Shown here: positions 26,791 to 36,152 of the stretch, in pieces | How the letters are laid out: every line of letters starts with the position of its first letter | How positions within the stretch are numbered: the first letter of the stretch is position 1 | Assembly (NCBI RefSeq): GCF_000515215.1 | Contig: NZ_KI911557.1 | Span: forward strand, 3,653,741 to 3,717,740 | Direction: 5' to 3' | Source: Methylomonas sp. 11b | GTDB taxonomy: Bacteria > Pseudomonadota > Gammaproteobacteria > Methylococcales > Methylomonadaceae | DNA: 64,000 nucleotides | Notes under the pieces: model-generated | What the model was told of the DNA's origin: nothing | The model's database searches: none | Seen by the model: only the letters and a program-made list of their open reading frames with translations | Program-made: the position numbers and the translations under genes

Positions 26791-27143
26791 TTTGGGTGGG
26801 ACCGGTTCCAGTTGCTACCTGATGTGTTGCTGAGGTTTTAAGGTTAAGCGCCAAAACAGAGGGTATGGCGGGAGTGAATAAAATAAACTGTGTTATATGG
26901 CTTATTTCACATGAGGCATTTGCCGCATAAATGGGTTATTTGCGTAGCGTATTTGATGATGTTTTTTATTAATTGATTGATAAAAAAGCAATAATTTATT
27001 AAGGGTTGAAAATTGCTTATCTCTACAAACGGTTGTTTTAAAGTGTGTGAGATCACCCAAAACCCTTGGTGTTTTAAATAGCGCTTTTGCCGACAATCAG
27101 TCCTTAGAAATAACAAATCGCATACCTTCGCAATTTTTAACCT
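26791..27143. other. AT-rich leader of the TonB receptor gene
   Basis: About 350 bp with no credible gene. From 26880 onward the sequence is much richer in A+T than its surroundings and contains short palindromes such as TTATTAATTGATTGATAA near 26968, consistent with a promoter and operator region. I could not match a Fur box or another named operator with confidence. Confidence 0.4.
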
Positions 27144-29507
27144 ATGAAACACGCAAAATTCAAACTTAGCGCCAAGCCCTGTTTATTGGGAGCGATGCTG
27201 CTCACTGTGTTACCGGGAGTCTCGGCGACTGAAGATGGCAAGCCGGACAACAAAACCGGTAGCAATCAAACCGCTGTATTGCCGGAAATGACTGTGACTG
27301 CCGAAAGCGAAAAAGCCGCTACGCAAACAGCCACAGAAAAATATAAATTGCCTGCTGTGACCGAAAGCGTTACCCGCGAGAAGATGGAAGATACCATCAA
27401 CGTGATGAACACCGAGGATGCGATCAAGTATCTACCTAATATTCTGGTGCGCAAACGTTATATCGGCGACAAGGAAATGCCGGTGTCGATGCGCACTTCC
27501 GGGACCGGTTCCAGTGCGCGCAGCTTGATTTATGCCGACGGCATTTTGCTATCGTCGCTACTGGGCAATAACAACGGTATGACCGGTTCGCCGCGCTGGA
27601 ATATGGTATCGCCGTCGGAAATCGAGCGGGTTGATGTGATGTACGGACCGTTTTCCGCAGCCTACGGCGGTAACTCGATCGGTGGTGTTATTGATATTAC
27701 GACGCGGATGCCCGAGAAATTTGAGGCCGGTGGCGGCGTGCAGTCGACTTGGCAGGAATACGATGTTTACGGCCATACAGACGTCTATGATTCGCAACAA
27801 TACACGGCAAATCTAGGTAGCCGACACGGCGATTTTTCTTGGCGCTTTGATGTCAGTCATTTGGATGCGCATAGTCAGCCTATTAGCTATACCTATCTTC
27901 CCACTAGTTCCGGCACGGGTGGCGTACCGGTAACTGGTGCCGTCGGCGATGTCGATAGAACGGGCACGCAACGGATATTTGCCATCGGTGAAGGTAATAT
28001 CAGACATACGGTGCAGGATAATTTTAAATGGAAGTTGGCTTACGACATCACGCCAACCCTAAAAGCCTCGTACACATTGGGTTTGTGGCAAAACGACGAA
28101 AGCGGTGGCTTTAATAGCTACTTGCGCAATGCCAGTACCGGAAGGCCGGTAAATAGCGGCATAATCAATATGAACGGACGAAACTACAGTCTGGGTTCGA
28201 CGTTTGCCGAGAACGATTACCAGCAGATGCATTGGTCCCACGGCATGGCGCTCAAGTCGAACACCGGCGGTATTTTCGATTGGGAATTGACCGGCAGCGT
28301 GATCAATTACGGTCAGGATGAGCAACGCGCTCCCACTGTTGCGCCCAATCTCGCCACAGCAGGCGGCGCGGGAACCCTTACCAGCTTAAACGACACTGGT
28401 TGGCATACCGTGGATGCCAAAGGTATATGGCGTCCGGATTCCGCATGGGGACCGCACCATGTCAGCTTTGGATTTCATCATGATCTTTACGAATTAAACA
28501 ACCAACAATATGTAACCTCCAATTGGATCTACGGTGCACCAGGTCGCTTAAATACCAATTCGCAAGGTAAGACCGAAACCAATGCTGTCTGGCTTCAAGA
28601 AGCATGGACATTTGATCCGGATTGGACACTGACATTGGGCGGGCGATTAGAAAACTGGAATGCCTTCGATGGTACCAATACTGGCACCAATGGCAGAACG
28701 ATCAACCAATCCAACCGCAGTGATTTACGGTTTTCGCCAAAAGCATCGCTGGCCTGGAAGCCAACAGATAGCTGGAAATTTACGAGTTCTATTGCACAGG
28801 CTTACCGTTTTCCGACGGTGACCGAACTGTTTCAGGGTACCAATATCACCGTAAGTGGGACATCTAATATCGTCAATCCCAATCCAACTTTAAAGCCTGA
28901 AGAAGCATTGTCCTCCGAGCTTTCCGCGCAATATTTCTTGAGCGAAGGTTCGTTGCGCTTGAGCTTGTTTCACGAGAAAGTCTACGATGCCATCTATAGT
29001 CAGACCACTTTCAGTCCCACCGCAAACTCGACCCTGTCCTATGCGCAGAACATCGATCAAATTAGCACCTATGGTTGGGAGTTTTCCGGTGAACACAGTA
29101 ATGTCGTTATCGATGGTCTGGATTTGGCGGGTAATGTGACGTGGGCGAACTCGCGTATCGATAAAAATGCGGCGTTGCCGGCTTCGGTTGGCAAGTATCA
29201 GCCTAGAGTGCCGGAGTGGCGGGCCAGTGCCACCGCCACATACCATGTGACTAAGGATTTTACGTCCTCTATCAGCGGACGCTATAGCAGTCAGCAATAT
29301 GGACAAATCGATAACAGCGACGTCAATCCGGATACCTACACCGGTACCGGCAGTGCGTTTTTCGTTGTGGATACCCGTGCCAAATATCAACTGACCAAGC
29401 AACTGACGCTTTCAGCAGGTATCGACAATATCACCAACGAAAAATATTGGCTGTTCCACGTGTTTCCGCAGCGCACCTATATCGCGGAATTGAAATTTAA
29501 CTATTAA
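27144..29507 (+). CDS. TonB-dependent outer-membrane receptor
   Basis: 787-aa receptor. A signal peptide (residues 1 to ~28, ending VSA-TE) precedes a candidate TonB box LPEMTVTAES, a plug domain (~65-195, with VDVMYGPFSAAYGGNSIGGVIDI) and a 22-strand barrel ending in the aromatic IAELKFNY that BamA recognises. It imports a bound ligand using TonB/ExbBD energy. The plug and barrel resemble siderophore/copper-type receptors, but the substrate cannot be read from the sequence. No TonB or ABC partner is adjacent; a BNR-repeat lipoprotein follows. Confidence 0.92.
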   Translation: MKHAKFKLSAKPCLLGAMLLTVLPGVSATEDGKPDNKTGSNQTAVLPEMTVTAESEKAATQTATEKYKLPAVTESVTREKMEDTINVMNTEDAIKYLPNILVRKRYIGDKEMPVSMRTSGTGSSARSLIYADGILLSSLLGNNNGMTGSPRWNMVSPSEIERVDVMYGPFSAAYGGNSIGGVIDITTRMPEKFEAGGGVQSTWQEYDVYGHTDVYDSQQYTANLGSRHGDFSWRFDVSHLDAHSQPISYTYLPTSSGTGGVPVTGAVGDVDRTGTQRIFAIGEGNIRHTVQDNFKWKLAYDITPTLKASYTLGLWQNDESGGFNSYLRNASTGRPVNSGIINMNGRNYSLGSTFAENDYQQMHWSHGMALKSNTGGIFDWELTGSVINYGQDEQRAPTVAPNLATAGGAGTLTSLNDTGWHTVDAKGIWRPDSAWGPHHVSFGFHHDLYELNNQQYVTSNWIYGAPGRLNTNSQGKTETNAVWLQEAWTFDPDWTLTLGGRLENWNAFDGTNTGTNGRTINQSNRSDLRFSPKASLAWKPTDSWKFTSSIAQAYRFPTVTELFQGTNITVSGTSNIVNPNPTLKPEEALSSELSAQYFLSEGSLRLSLFHEKVYDAIYSQTTFSPTANSTLSYAQNIDQISTYGWEFSGEHSNVVIDGLDLAGNVTWANSRIDKNAALPASVGKYQPRVPEWRASATATYHVTKDFTSSISGRYSSQQYGQIDNSDVNPDTYTGTGSAFFVVDTRAKYQLTKQLTLSAGIDNITNEKYWLFHVFPQRTYIAELKFNY

Positions 29508-29526
29508 CCGGGTATTGAATGTATCC

Positions 29527-29561
29527 AGCAAGGATAGGACAGAGTGCGTCATATCCTTGCT
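29527..29561. terminator. Hairpin between the receptor and BNR lipoprotein genes
   Basis: AGCAAGGATA (29527-29536) and TATCCTTGCT (29552-29561) form a perfect 10-bp stem with a 15-nt loop. No T-run follows, so it may reduce readthrough into the lipoprotein gene or stabilise the receptor mRNA rather than terminate fully. Confidence 0.5.
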
Positions 29562-29643
29562 CTGCGTTAAATGACACAGTTTAATTGTATCCTGTCAAAC
29601 GGGTAAAAATGTTCGTAACTTTCCGGATGCCTACTAAAAGACG

Positions 29644-30888
29644 ATGATGAAATTTCAACTTCCTTTGGCAATGATTACCTCGTTGATTTTGACCGCATGT
29701 GCCAACGAGCCGGTTACAATCCAGCAAGGCGCTGAGTCGGCTAAGCACGAACAGCATGCCGACAAAAAAGCGCTATGCGCTGATCTGCAAACCAGTCCGG
29801 CCATCGGATGTTCCGAGACGGTCACCGCGACTTTCGACAATAGCGGTGTGCTGTGGTTGGCTTGGGTAGTTCGCGATCATATCTATGTGCAATCGTCTAC
29901 CGATAAAGGTGCGAGCTTTTCCGCACCGGTTGCGGTAAACGCGGAGCCGGAAGCTATTGCCGCGCGCGGCGAATACCGGCCAAAAATCAAACTCGATGCG
30001 CAAGGTAATATCTATCTGACCTGGACCCAGAACCTGGAAAAACGCCATACCGGCCATATTCGTTTCAGTCGTTCGACGGATGGCGGGAAAAGTTTTTCCA
30101 AGCCGGTGACGGTCAACGACAATCCGGATGTGATCGGTCACCGTTTCGATGCGTTGGCGGTGGGGAAGAATGGCGAGATTTTCGTCGCCTGGCTGGATGC
30201 GCGCGATAAAGAAAAAGCCAAGGCCGCTAAGCAAGAGTTTGCCGGTACTGCTGTGTATTACGCTTGGTCGGATAATGGCGGCAAAAGTTTTTACCCCAAC
30301 AAGGTTGTCGCGCCGCATAGTTGCGAATGCTGCCGCTTGGGCGTGGAAATAGATGCCGACAATTTGCCGGTGGTGCTGTGGCGGCATGTTTATGACGGCA
30401 ATATCCGCGACCATGCATTGGTTAAATTTAATGATTGGCACACGCCGGGAGCTGTGCAGCGCGTCAGCCAAGAAAACTGGAAAATCGACGCCTGTCCGCA
30501 TCATGGTCCGGCCCTGTCAATTGCCGACAATGGCGTTTACCATTCGGTATGGTTCAGCGGAGCCGCTGATAAACAAGGCTTGTTTTACGGCCACTCCAAG
30601 GATGGCGGTCTAAGTTATTCGCCAGCCTACCGTTTTGGCAATCAAGGTGCCAAACATCCCAACGTGTTTGCCAAGGGCGAACAAGTAGCAGTGGTTTGGT
30701 CGGAATTCGACGGCAGCCATAATCTGTTGCAGTTGATTAAGTCTAATGATGGCGGACTGAGTTGGTCGAAACCCGAAGTCGTCGGTAAATCGGCGGAAAG
30801 CGCGGACGACGCTTTTCTGTTGAGCGATGGCGATAATGTCTATTTGTCCTGGCAAACTGCGCAGGGCTATCAATTCCAGCCGATTTAG
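29644..30888 (+). CDS. BNR/Asp-box repeat lipoprotein (sialidase-like fold)
   Basis: 414-aa lipoprotein: signal peptide with lipobox LTAC near residues 15-19, then a predicted beta-propeller with at least five Asp-box repeats of S-x-D-x-G-x-[ST]-[FW] form (STDKGASF, STDGGKSF, SDNGGKSF, SKDGGLSY, SNDGGLSW). Two cysteine-rich motifs, HSCECCR and DACPHHG, lie in mid-protein and look like a metal or disulfide site. It lacks clear sialidase catalytic features (no convincing FRIP motif), so a binding role is more likely. The position after the TonB receptor suggests a shared substrate. The start may be ATG 29644 or 29647. Confidence 0.8.
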   Translation: MMKFQLPLAMITSLILTACANEPVTIQQGAESAKHEQHADKKALCADLQTSPAIGCSETVTATFDNSGVLWLAWVVRDHIYVQSSTDKGASFSAPVAVNAEPEAIAARGEYRPKIKLDAQGNIYLTWTQNLEKRHTGHIRFSRSTDGGKSFSKPVTVNDNPDVIGHRFDALAVGKNGEIFVAWLDARDKEKAKAAKQEFAGTAVYYAWSDNGGKSFYPNKVVAPHSCECCRLGVEIDADNLPVVLWRHVYDGNIRDHALVKFNDWHTPGAVQRVSQENWKIDACPHHGPALSIADNGVYHSVWFSGAADKQGLFYGHSKDGGLSYSPAYRFGNQGAKHPNVFAKGEQVAVVWSEFDGSHNLLQLIKSNDGGLSWSKPEVVGKSAESADDAFLLSDGDNVYLSWQTAQGYQFQPI

Positions 30889-30905
30889 GTTTTATTGATC
30901 TAAGG

Positions 30906-30930
30906 CCATCCCGCTATTACCGCGGGATGG
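30906..30930. terminator. Bidirectional hairpin between convergent genes
   Basis: CCATCCCGC (30906-30914) pairs with GCGGGATGG (30922-30930) over a 7-nt loop; flanking GGC/GCC bases may extend the stem. It lies between the convergent BNR lipoprotein gene and purC. Neither side has a strong U-tract. Confidence 0.6.
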
Positions 30931-30947
30931 CGGCCTGATTGATCAGT

Positions 30948-31844
30948 TCAATTTCCAACCAGTTTCAATTCCGCTTCCCGATATTTTTCAGCGCATTTTC
31001 TGCTAACTTCTTCCGGCAATTTCGGGCCGGGGGCGGTTTTGTTCCAATCCAATGTTTCCAGGTAATCGCGCAGATACTGCTTATCGAAGCTGGGTGGGCT
31101 GATGCCGACTTGATATTGTTCGACCGGCCAGAAGCGTGATGAATCGGGGGTCAACGCTTCGTCGATTAAATACAGTGTGCCGTCTCCGTCCAGGCCAAAT
31201 TCGAATTTAGTATCGGCGATGATGATGCCGCGTTCGCGAGCGTAATCAGCCGCTGTCGTGTAGAGCTGCAAGCTGGCGTCGCGCACTTTGCCGGCCAGTT
31301 CCTCGCCCATTAACGCCACCGTATCGGCGAAGCTGATGTTTTCGTCATGCGTGCCCATTTCGGCTTTGCTGGACGGTGTGTAAATCGGCTGCGGCAGTTG
31401 TTGCGCTTGTTGCAAGCCGGCCGGCAGTTCGATGCCGCACACTGCTCCGCAGCGTTGATAATCCTTCCAACCCGAGCCAATCAGATAGCCGCGCACGATG
31501 GCTTCCACCGGCAGCGGTTTCAGGCGTTTGACGATGATGGCCCGGCCTTCCACTTGTGCTCTTAGATCGGCATCGGGAATTACATCTTCCAGCGTCAAAT
31601 CGTTGCTTAAATGATTGGGAATAATATCGCGCATTTTTTCAAACCAAAAATTACTCACCCGGGTCAATACGCGGCCTTTACCGGGGATCGGGTCGGGCAT
31701 GATCACATCGAACGCAGACATCCGGTCGGAGGTGACGATCAATAGATGTTTGTCATCGATTTCGTACATGTCGCGGACTTTGCCGCGGCCGAGCAATTTC
31801 AAATGCGGCAGAGAGGATTCGTAAAGTGCGGCGGGGGCATTCAT
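30948..31844 (-). CDS. purC: SAICAR synthetase
   Basis: 298-aa enzyme of purine synthesis that condenses CAIR with aspartate using ATP. Motifs include [12 protein letters not shown] near the N-terminus, [16 protein letters not shown] and the [11 protein letters not shown] metal/nucleotide region. At ~300 residues it is the longer form, also known from yeast, rather than the ~237-aa E. coli form. It is a single gene convergent with the BNR lipoprotein and divergent from djlA. Confidence 0.96.
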   Translation of the reverse strand: MNAPAALYESSLPHLKLLGRGKVRDMYEIDDKHLLIVTSDRMSAFDVIMPDPIPGKGRVLTRVSNFWFEKMRDIIPNHLSNDLTLEDVIPDADLRAQVEGRAIIVKRLKPLPVEAIVRGYLIGSGWKDYQRCGAVCGIELPAGLQQAQQLPQPIYTPSSKAEMGTHDENISFADTVALMGEELAGKVRDASLQLYTTAADYARERGIIIADTKFEFGLDGDGTLYLIDEALTPDSSRFWPVEQYQVGISPPSFDKQYLRDYLETLDWNKTAPGPKLPEEVSRKCAEKYREAELKLVGN

Positions 31845-31913
31845 AATACGTTTGTGGAGTCAGTGAAAAGTGGCCGCAATTTTATCATTAAACCTGTTGA
31901 GGATAGGAAACGC

Positions 31914-32714
31914 ATGAGTTGGCTGGGCAAGTTGGTGGGTGGGGCGTTTGGATTTATGCTGGGCGGACCGCTGGGGGCGATTTTCGGTGCGTCGGTGGGG
32001 CATCAGTTCGATGCAGGGCTGGAAGGGATGGCCGGCGAGTCATATAATCCTGGCGACCAGCAGCGCGTGCAAATGGCCTTTTTCACCGCCACCTTCGCGG
32101 TGATGGGGCATGTCGCCAAGGCAGATGGCCGGGTTTCCAACGAGGAAATCGGGTTGGCGAAACGGGTAATGGACAACATGGAACTCAACCCCGAGCTGCG
32201 CGAAGCCGCCGTGCAACTGTTTCAGCAAGGCAAGCAGGTCGATTTTCCGTTGGCGGAAGTGTTGCGGCAATTTCGCGTGGAATGTCATCGCCGTACCCAT
32301 TTGGTACGAATGTTCGTGGAAATCCAGATTCAGGCGGCTTTTGCCGACGGCGTCTACGATGCCAAGGAAGAAAAGCTGTTGCTGGATATTTGCGCGCAAC
32401 TGGGTGTATCGCGTTTCGAATATCAAATTATTAAAGGGCAAGTACAGGCGCAGCATCGTTTTCAGCAGTCCGGCGAACAGTTCCAGGCTAAGTCCGGCCT
32501 GTCAAAATTGGAGGATGCTTATGCCGTGTTGGGCATACCCCCGACAGCCGAGGATGCCGATGTGAAAAAAGCCTATCGGCGCCTGATGAGTCAGCACCAT
32601 CCGGACAAGTTGGTGGCTAAAGGTTTACCCGAGGAAATGATGCAGATGGCCAAGCAAAAGACTCAGCAAATCAGGAAAGCCTACGAAACGATACGTGAAG
32701 CAAGAGGGTTTTAA
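31914..32714 (+). CDS. djlA: DjlA-type membrane J-domain co-chaperone
   Basis: 266-aa protein: a glycine-rich N-terminal membrane segment (residues ~1-32, FMLGGPLGAIFGASVGHQFD), a central TerB-like helical domain (~55-175) and a C-terminal J domain (~200-266) with the HPD motif in SQHHPDKL. It stimulates DnaK at the inner membrane. ATG 31914 has GAGGA about 10 nt upstream; the long in-frame extension before it has no ribosome site and overlaps purC. Confidence 0.92.
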   Translation: MSWLGKLVGGAFGFMLGGPLGAIFGASVGHQFDAGLEGMAGESYNPGDQQRVQMAFFTATFAVMGHVAKADGRVSNEEIGLAKRVMDNMELNPELREAAVQLFQQGKQVDFPLAEVLRQFRVECHRRTHLVRMFVEIQIQAAFADGVYDAKEEKLLLDICAQLGVSRFEYQIIKGQVQAQHRFQQSGEQFQAKSGLSKLEDAYAVLGIPPTAEDADVKKAYRRLMSQHHPDKLVAKGLPEEMMQMAKQKTQQIRKAYETIREARGF

Positions 32715-32718
32715 AAAG

Positions 32719-32750
32719 AGCCCGCCAGCCACAGAGGCGGCTGACGGGCT
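32719..32750. terminator. Terminator between djlA and the convergent small gene
   Basis: AGCCCGCCAGCC (32719-32730) pairs with GGCTGACGGGCT (32739-32750), leaving one internal mismatch. On the minus strand it is followed by CTTTTTAAAA, giving a U-run that terminates the 53-aa gene. It can also act on djlA transcripts. Confidence 0.8.
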
Positions 32751-32798
32751 TGAAATAAACAGATTAACTGCTTAACAACGAGGGAGGTACAACAAAAC

Positions 32799-32960
32799 TT
32801 AAGCGCGAAACGAGTCGCTGAAATCCAGATTGCTGGCGATGGTTGCAGCGCCAAATAGCATGGTGGAGATGATGAACTCGCCAGACATGAAGCCAAACAC
32901 GCCGGTGGTGAAAAACAGGCCGGTGAGTACGTCTTTATACAGATTGTTCGATTTGTTCAT
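32799..32960 (-). CDS. Small membrane protein, 53 aa
   Basis: 53-aa protein with a polar start (MNKSNNLYKD) and one or two hydrophobic segments (residues ~10-25 and ~28-42), ending NLDFSDSFRA. ATG 32960 is supported by AGGAG 7 nt upstream and by the intrinsic terminator after the gene, so it is probably real despite its size. No family is recognised. It stands alone between djlA and the YigZ-like gene. Confidence 0.65.
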   Translation of the reverse strand: MNKSNNLYKDVLTGLFFTTGVFGFMSGEFIISTMLFGAATIASNLDFSDSFRA

Positions 32961-33117
32961 TTTTGCTCCTAGACTGAATACAGTCGATACCAATGAAGAC
33001 GACTTCACTATAAGCTTTATTTTTTTATTTACAATACCGGCAATAGTGGATTATTTGTTTCCTTTTGAGAAACAAAAGTGAAATAAAGCTGTCATCTAGG
33101 CTTGTTATAAGCTGTTT

Positions 33118-33678
33118 TTAATCCAGGAATGCGCGAAGCGCGGGCAGATTGCTCTTGGGTAGTTTGACGGAGAGCCTTACCGAATCGGAAAAATCCTGGC
33201 CGATAATGCTGCCGTCCAGTTTTTTTAACTGGTATTCCAGCGCTTGTAGCCGGTGGTAATCGAGATTTAATGTCAGCTCGACAAATTCAATGTATTCGAC
33301 AATGTCGGCGGCCTCTATGACTTGCTTGGCGACATTGCCGTAAGCGCGGGTCAAACCGCCCGCACCCAGTTTCACTCCGCCGAAATAACGAATCACCGCC
33401 ACGACTAGATTGATTAACTGCTTGCCTTCCAGGTGCTGAAAGATCGGCTTGCCGGCGGTGCCGCTGGGTTCGCCGGCATCGTGAAAGCGACAGATCAGAC
33501 CGTCCGGCGACTGGATGCGGTAGGCGTAAACGATATGACTGGCATCCGCATAGCTTTGATGCAAGTCTCGCAGTAACAGCAAGGCTTCGCGTTCGGTCTG
33601 GCAAGGGCGGATGATGCCGAGGAAGCGGGATTTCTTGATGATTTCCTCCACTTCACAAGTCTTGACGACGACACGCAC
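33118..33678 (-). CDS. YigZ/IMPACT-family protein
   Basis: 186-aa protein of the UPF0029/IMPACT family. The N-terminal domain carries the signatures KKSRFLGII and HDAGEPSGTAGKPI, then RYFGGVKLGAGGLTRAYG; the C-terminal domain is EF-G-IV-like. The fold suggests nucleic-acid or ribosome-related binding; the bacterial role is not settled. It starts 1 nt after the ABC ATPase gene and so is the last gene of that operon. Confidence 0.92.
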   Translation of the reverse strand: MRVVVKTCEVEEIIKKSRFLGIIRPCQTEREALLLLRDLHQSYADASHIVYAYRIQSPDGLICRFHDAGEPSGTAGKPIFQHLEGKQLINLVVAVIRYFGGVKLGAGGLTRAYGNVAKQVIEAADIVEYIEFVELTLNLDYHRLQALEYQLKKLDGSIIGQDFSDSVRLSVKLPKSNLPALRAFLD

Positions 33679-33679
33679 C

Positions 33680-34423
33680 TTACAACAGCCCGTTAATCGC
33701 CGGATGCTGGTTCAGCAAATGCTCGCGAAACGCTTCTATTTCCGTCTCGTCGTTACGCAGTTCGCGGGGAATGTTTACCGGAATATCGCTGACAATCCGC
33801 ATCGGCGGCGGCGACAGGAAAATCAAGCGGTCTGCCAACGCAATCGCTTCGCGTAGATCGTGACTGACGAATAATACCGTATGCGGCCGCTGTTGCCACA
33901 ATTTATACAATAAATTGCGTACCTGCCGGGCGCTGGGCGCATCCAGCGAGACGAAGGGTTCGTCCATCAGCAAAATGTCGGGGTTGATGGCAAAGGCGCG
34001 GATGATCGCCACCCGCCGTTGCATGCCTAGCGACAGGCGTTCCGGATACACCTGCTGCACATCGCTTAGTTGCATGTCCGCCAATAAGGCATCGATCAAA
34101 GTGGCTGGCGGCGTTTGCGCAAATACGACTTCGATATTTTGGCGGACCGTATACCAGGGCAACAATCTGGGATTCTGAAACACATAACCGATCTTGGCGG
34201 ATGCGGCTTGGCTACCAATGCGGATTTGGCCCTGATAATGACTATCCAGCCCGGCGATCATATTCAGCAATGTGGTTTTGCCGCAGCCGGACGGGCCGAG
34301 CAGGCAGACGAATTCGTTACGCCCCACGCCGAGTTGTAAGTCGGCAATCGCCTGGTGTTGGCGGTCGTCGACATGCCGGGAGCGATAAGTCTTATCCTGG
34401 ATGCTGATGGTAATATCGTTCAT
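33680..34423 (-). CDS. ABC importer ATPase, nitrate/sulfonate/taurine type
   Basis: 247-aa ABC ATPase with Walker A GPSGCGKTT (43-51), Q-loop in GYVFQNPRLLPWYTV, Walker B ILLMDEPFVSLDAP and switch His in LFVSHDLREA. The signature reads LSLGMQ rather than LSGGMQ, an unusual substitution at a normally invariant glycine. ATG 34423 is chosen because it overlaps the permease stop as ATGA; a longer reading with 16 more residues is possible but lies inside the permease. It energises the permease 34420-35184. Confidence 0.92.
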   Translation of the reverse strand: MNDITISIQDKTYRSRHVDDRQHQAIADLQLGVGRNEFVCLLGPSGCGKTTLLNMIAGLDSHYQGQIRIGSQAASAKIGYVFQNPRLLPWYTVRQNIEVVFAQTPPATLIDALLADMQLSDVQQVYPERLSLGMQRRVAIIRAFAINPDILLMDEPFVSLDAPSARQVRNLLYKLWQQRPHTVLFVSHDLREAIALADRLIFLSPPPMRIVSDIPVNIPRELRNDETEIEAFREHLLNQHPAINGLL

Positions 34424-35184
34424 CGCCGCCACCGTAAGGCTTTGCGGTCCAAGGGGCGGAGCAGCAGCCATTCGATTAGTTGGATCACCGCGACGAAGGC
34501 AAACGTATAAGCCAGCAGGCTGGCGACATCGAATAATTGAAAGAACAGATGCAGCTGATAGCCCATACCATTGCTGCGGCCGAGCAGTTCCACCACCAAA
34601 ATGATTTTCCAGATCAGCGCCAGACCGGAGCGAGTGGCGGCCATCACGAACGGGTGCAACTGCGGCCAGATCACATGGCGGAAGGTTTTTTTGCGGTCGA
34701 ACCGGTAGCTTTCCGCCATTTCCAGCAAATCCTTATCCAGCGCTCGCGTGCCTTCGCGAATGGTGACAATCACATTCGGCAACTTATTGATCACCACTGC
34801 CAGAATCGCCGCCGATTCCGCCAGTCCAAACCAGACATAGCAGAGAATAATGGTGACCAGCGCCGGGATATTCAGAAAAATCACCAGCCAGTGATCGAAA
34901 AACGCATCCAGGGTTTTATTGTTACCCAGCGTCACCCCTATCGCGCAGCCTAATACCATCGCAATCGAGAAACTGACCACCAAGCGCAGCAACGTCACGC
35001 CTAAATGGTAAGGCAGTTCCCCGGATTGAGTGGCCTGCCAGAACACCAATGCGACTCGGGCTGGATAGGGTAATGTGGGGCTGTTTGCCAAGCCAGCCGC
35101 TAGCTGCCAGATGCCTAGCAGCATTAACAGCGACAGCAGCGTAAGGGCGGTGTGATTAAATTTAAAAGTGCCCGTCAACATCAA
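34420..35184 (-). CDS. ABC importer permease, nitrate/sulfonate/taurine type
   Basis: 254-aa inner-membrane permease of the SsuC/TauC group with about six membrane helices. The EAA loop is visible as EMAESYRFDRKKTFRHVIWPQLHPF. It starts in a 4-nt overlap with the substrate-binding protein gene and ends in a 4-nt overlap with the ATPase gene, so the three are made together. Confidence 0.92.
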   Translation of the reverse strand: MMLTGTFKFNHTALTLLSLLMLLGIWQLAAGLANSPTLPYPARVALVFWQATQSGELPYHLGVTLLRLVVSFSIAMVLGCAIGVTLGNNKTLDAFFDHWLVIFLNIPALVTIILCYVWFGLAESAAILAVVINKLPNVIVTIREGTRALDKDLLEMAESYRFDRKKTFRHVIWPQLHPFVMAATRSGLALIWKIILVVELLGRSNGMGYQLHLFFQLFDVASLLAYTFAFVAVIQLIEWLLLRPLDRKALRWRR

Positions 35185-36146
35185 TCCGCCGACCAGAATG
35201 TCCCCGCTTGTAGTTGAGCCGATTGGCCGGTCAGCTTGTTGTTACTGAGTTGGTGCAGCATGGCGTAGATTTTAGCGGCAGCGCTTTGTTGAGTGGCGCC
35301 CCATTGTTCTACCCGGCCCTGGCAATAGCGCTCTCTGAGTTTTTGTTGTTCTTTCGGACTGGTTGCGTCGGTAAGCGGCACGATTTTCTGCCATTCCGTA
35401 TCGGAGCTGCACAGGGTGTCGTGGGCTTGTTTACTCAGACTCAAGAATTGTTTAAAAGCCACTTTATGTTGATCGGCCCAGTCCTGTTTGAATACGTAGC
35501 CGATGCTGGGTACGGTTTCGCTGATGCCGAGTTGGCGGATGATGTCTTCGCCGGTCAATAACGCCTGGTAGCCTTGCGCTTCCAGATGCGCGGCAAATTG
35601 CCAGAAGGTCAGTATGGCATCGACGCGTTTTTCTAGCAGTTGCTGGTTCAGTAATGGAGGCGCGCCGTAGATCTTTTCGACGCCGGCGTTTAGATCCAGT
35701 TGTTGCTGTTGCCCCAGGGCTTGCAACAACAGCCAGTTTTTATCCAGCTCGCCGCCGGCTATACCCAGTTTTTTGCCTTTTAGATCGGCCAGCGACTTGA
35801 TGGAGCTATCAGCCGGCACCAGCAGCACGCCGGACGTGTCGGAAAACGGGTAAAAGCTCAAATTTGTACCTGTGCTGCGCATGCTGGAAGTCCAGATCCA
35901 ATCGGAGACGATTACATCGACCGAGCCGGCTTGCAGAGCAACCTTACCCGCTTGTTGATTGGCAACCGCAATGTTCTCCACACTGAATTCCGCTTTGTCC
36001 AGTAGGCCTTGGTTACGCATCGCCGCCAGTTCCCAATTTAAGGTACCGGCGGCCATGGCGCCTATGCGGATAGTGGGTTTCTCGTTGGCGCTGGCAAACT
36101 GCGGCAATAAAGCGGCAATGGCAAACAGGCAAATTTTCATATTCAT
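35181..36146 (-). CDS. ABC importer substrate-binding protein (SsuA/THI5-like)
   Basis: 321-aa periplasmic protein: signal peptide (residues 1 to ~20, ending ASA-NE), then a two-lobed NMT1/SsuA-like fold with GTLNWELAAMRNQGLLDKA at the first ligand loop and DLKGKKLGIAGG in the first lobe. The start ATG 36146 is supported by AGGGA 8 nt upstream. The family imports sulfonates, taurine, nitrate or thiamine precursors; the substrate here cannot be read from sequence, and no sulfonate-degrading gene is adjacent. Confidence 0.88.
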   Translation of the reverse strand: MNMKICLFAIAALLPQFASANEKPTIRIGAMAAGTLNWELAAMRNQGLLDKAEFSVENIAVANQQAGKVALQAGSVDVIVSDWIWTSSMRSTGTNLSFYPFSDTSGVLLVPADSSIKSLADLKGKKLGIAGGELDKNWLLLQALGQQQQLDLNAGVEKIYGAPPLLNQQLLEKRVDAILTFWQFAAHLEAQGYQALLTGEDIIRQLGISETVPSIGYVFKQDWADQHKVAFKQFLSLSKQAHDTLCSSDTEWQKIVPLTDATSPKEQQKLRERYCQGRVEQWGATQQSAAAKIYAMLHQLSNNKLTGQSAQLQAGTFWSAD

Positions 36147-36152
36147 CTGCAA

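Noticed and set aside
29644..30888. True sialidase
   Set aside because: Asp-box repeats are present, but the arginine triad and FRIP-type motif of sialidases are not evident; cysteine motifs suggest a different role.
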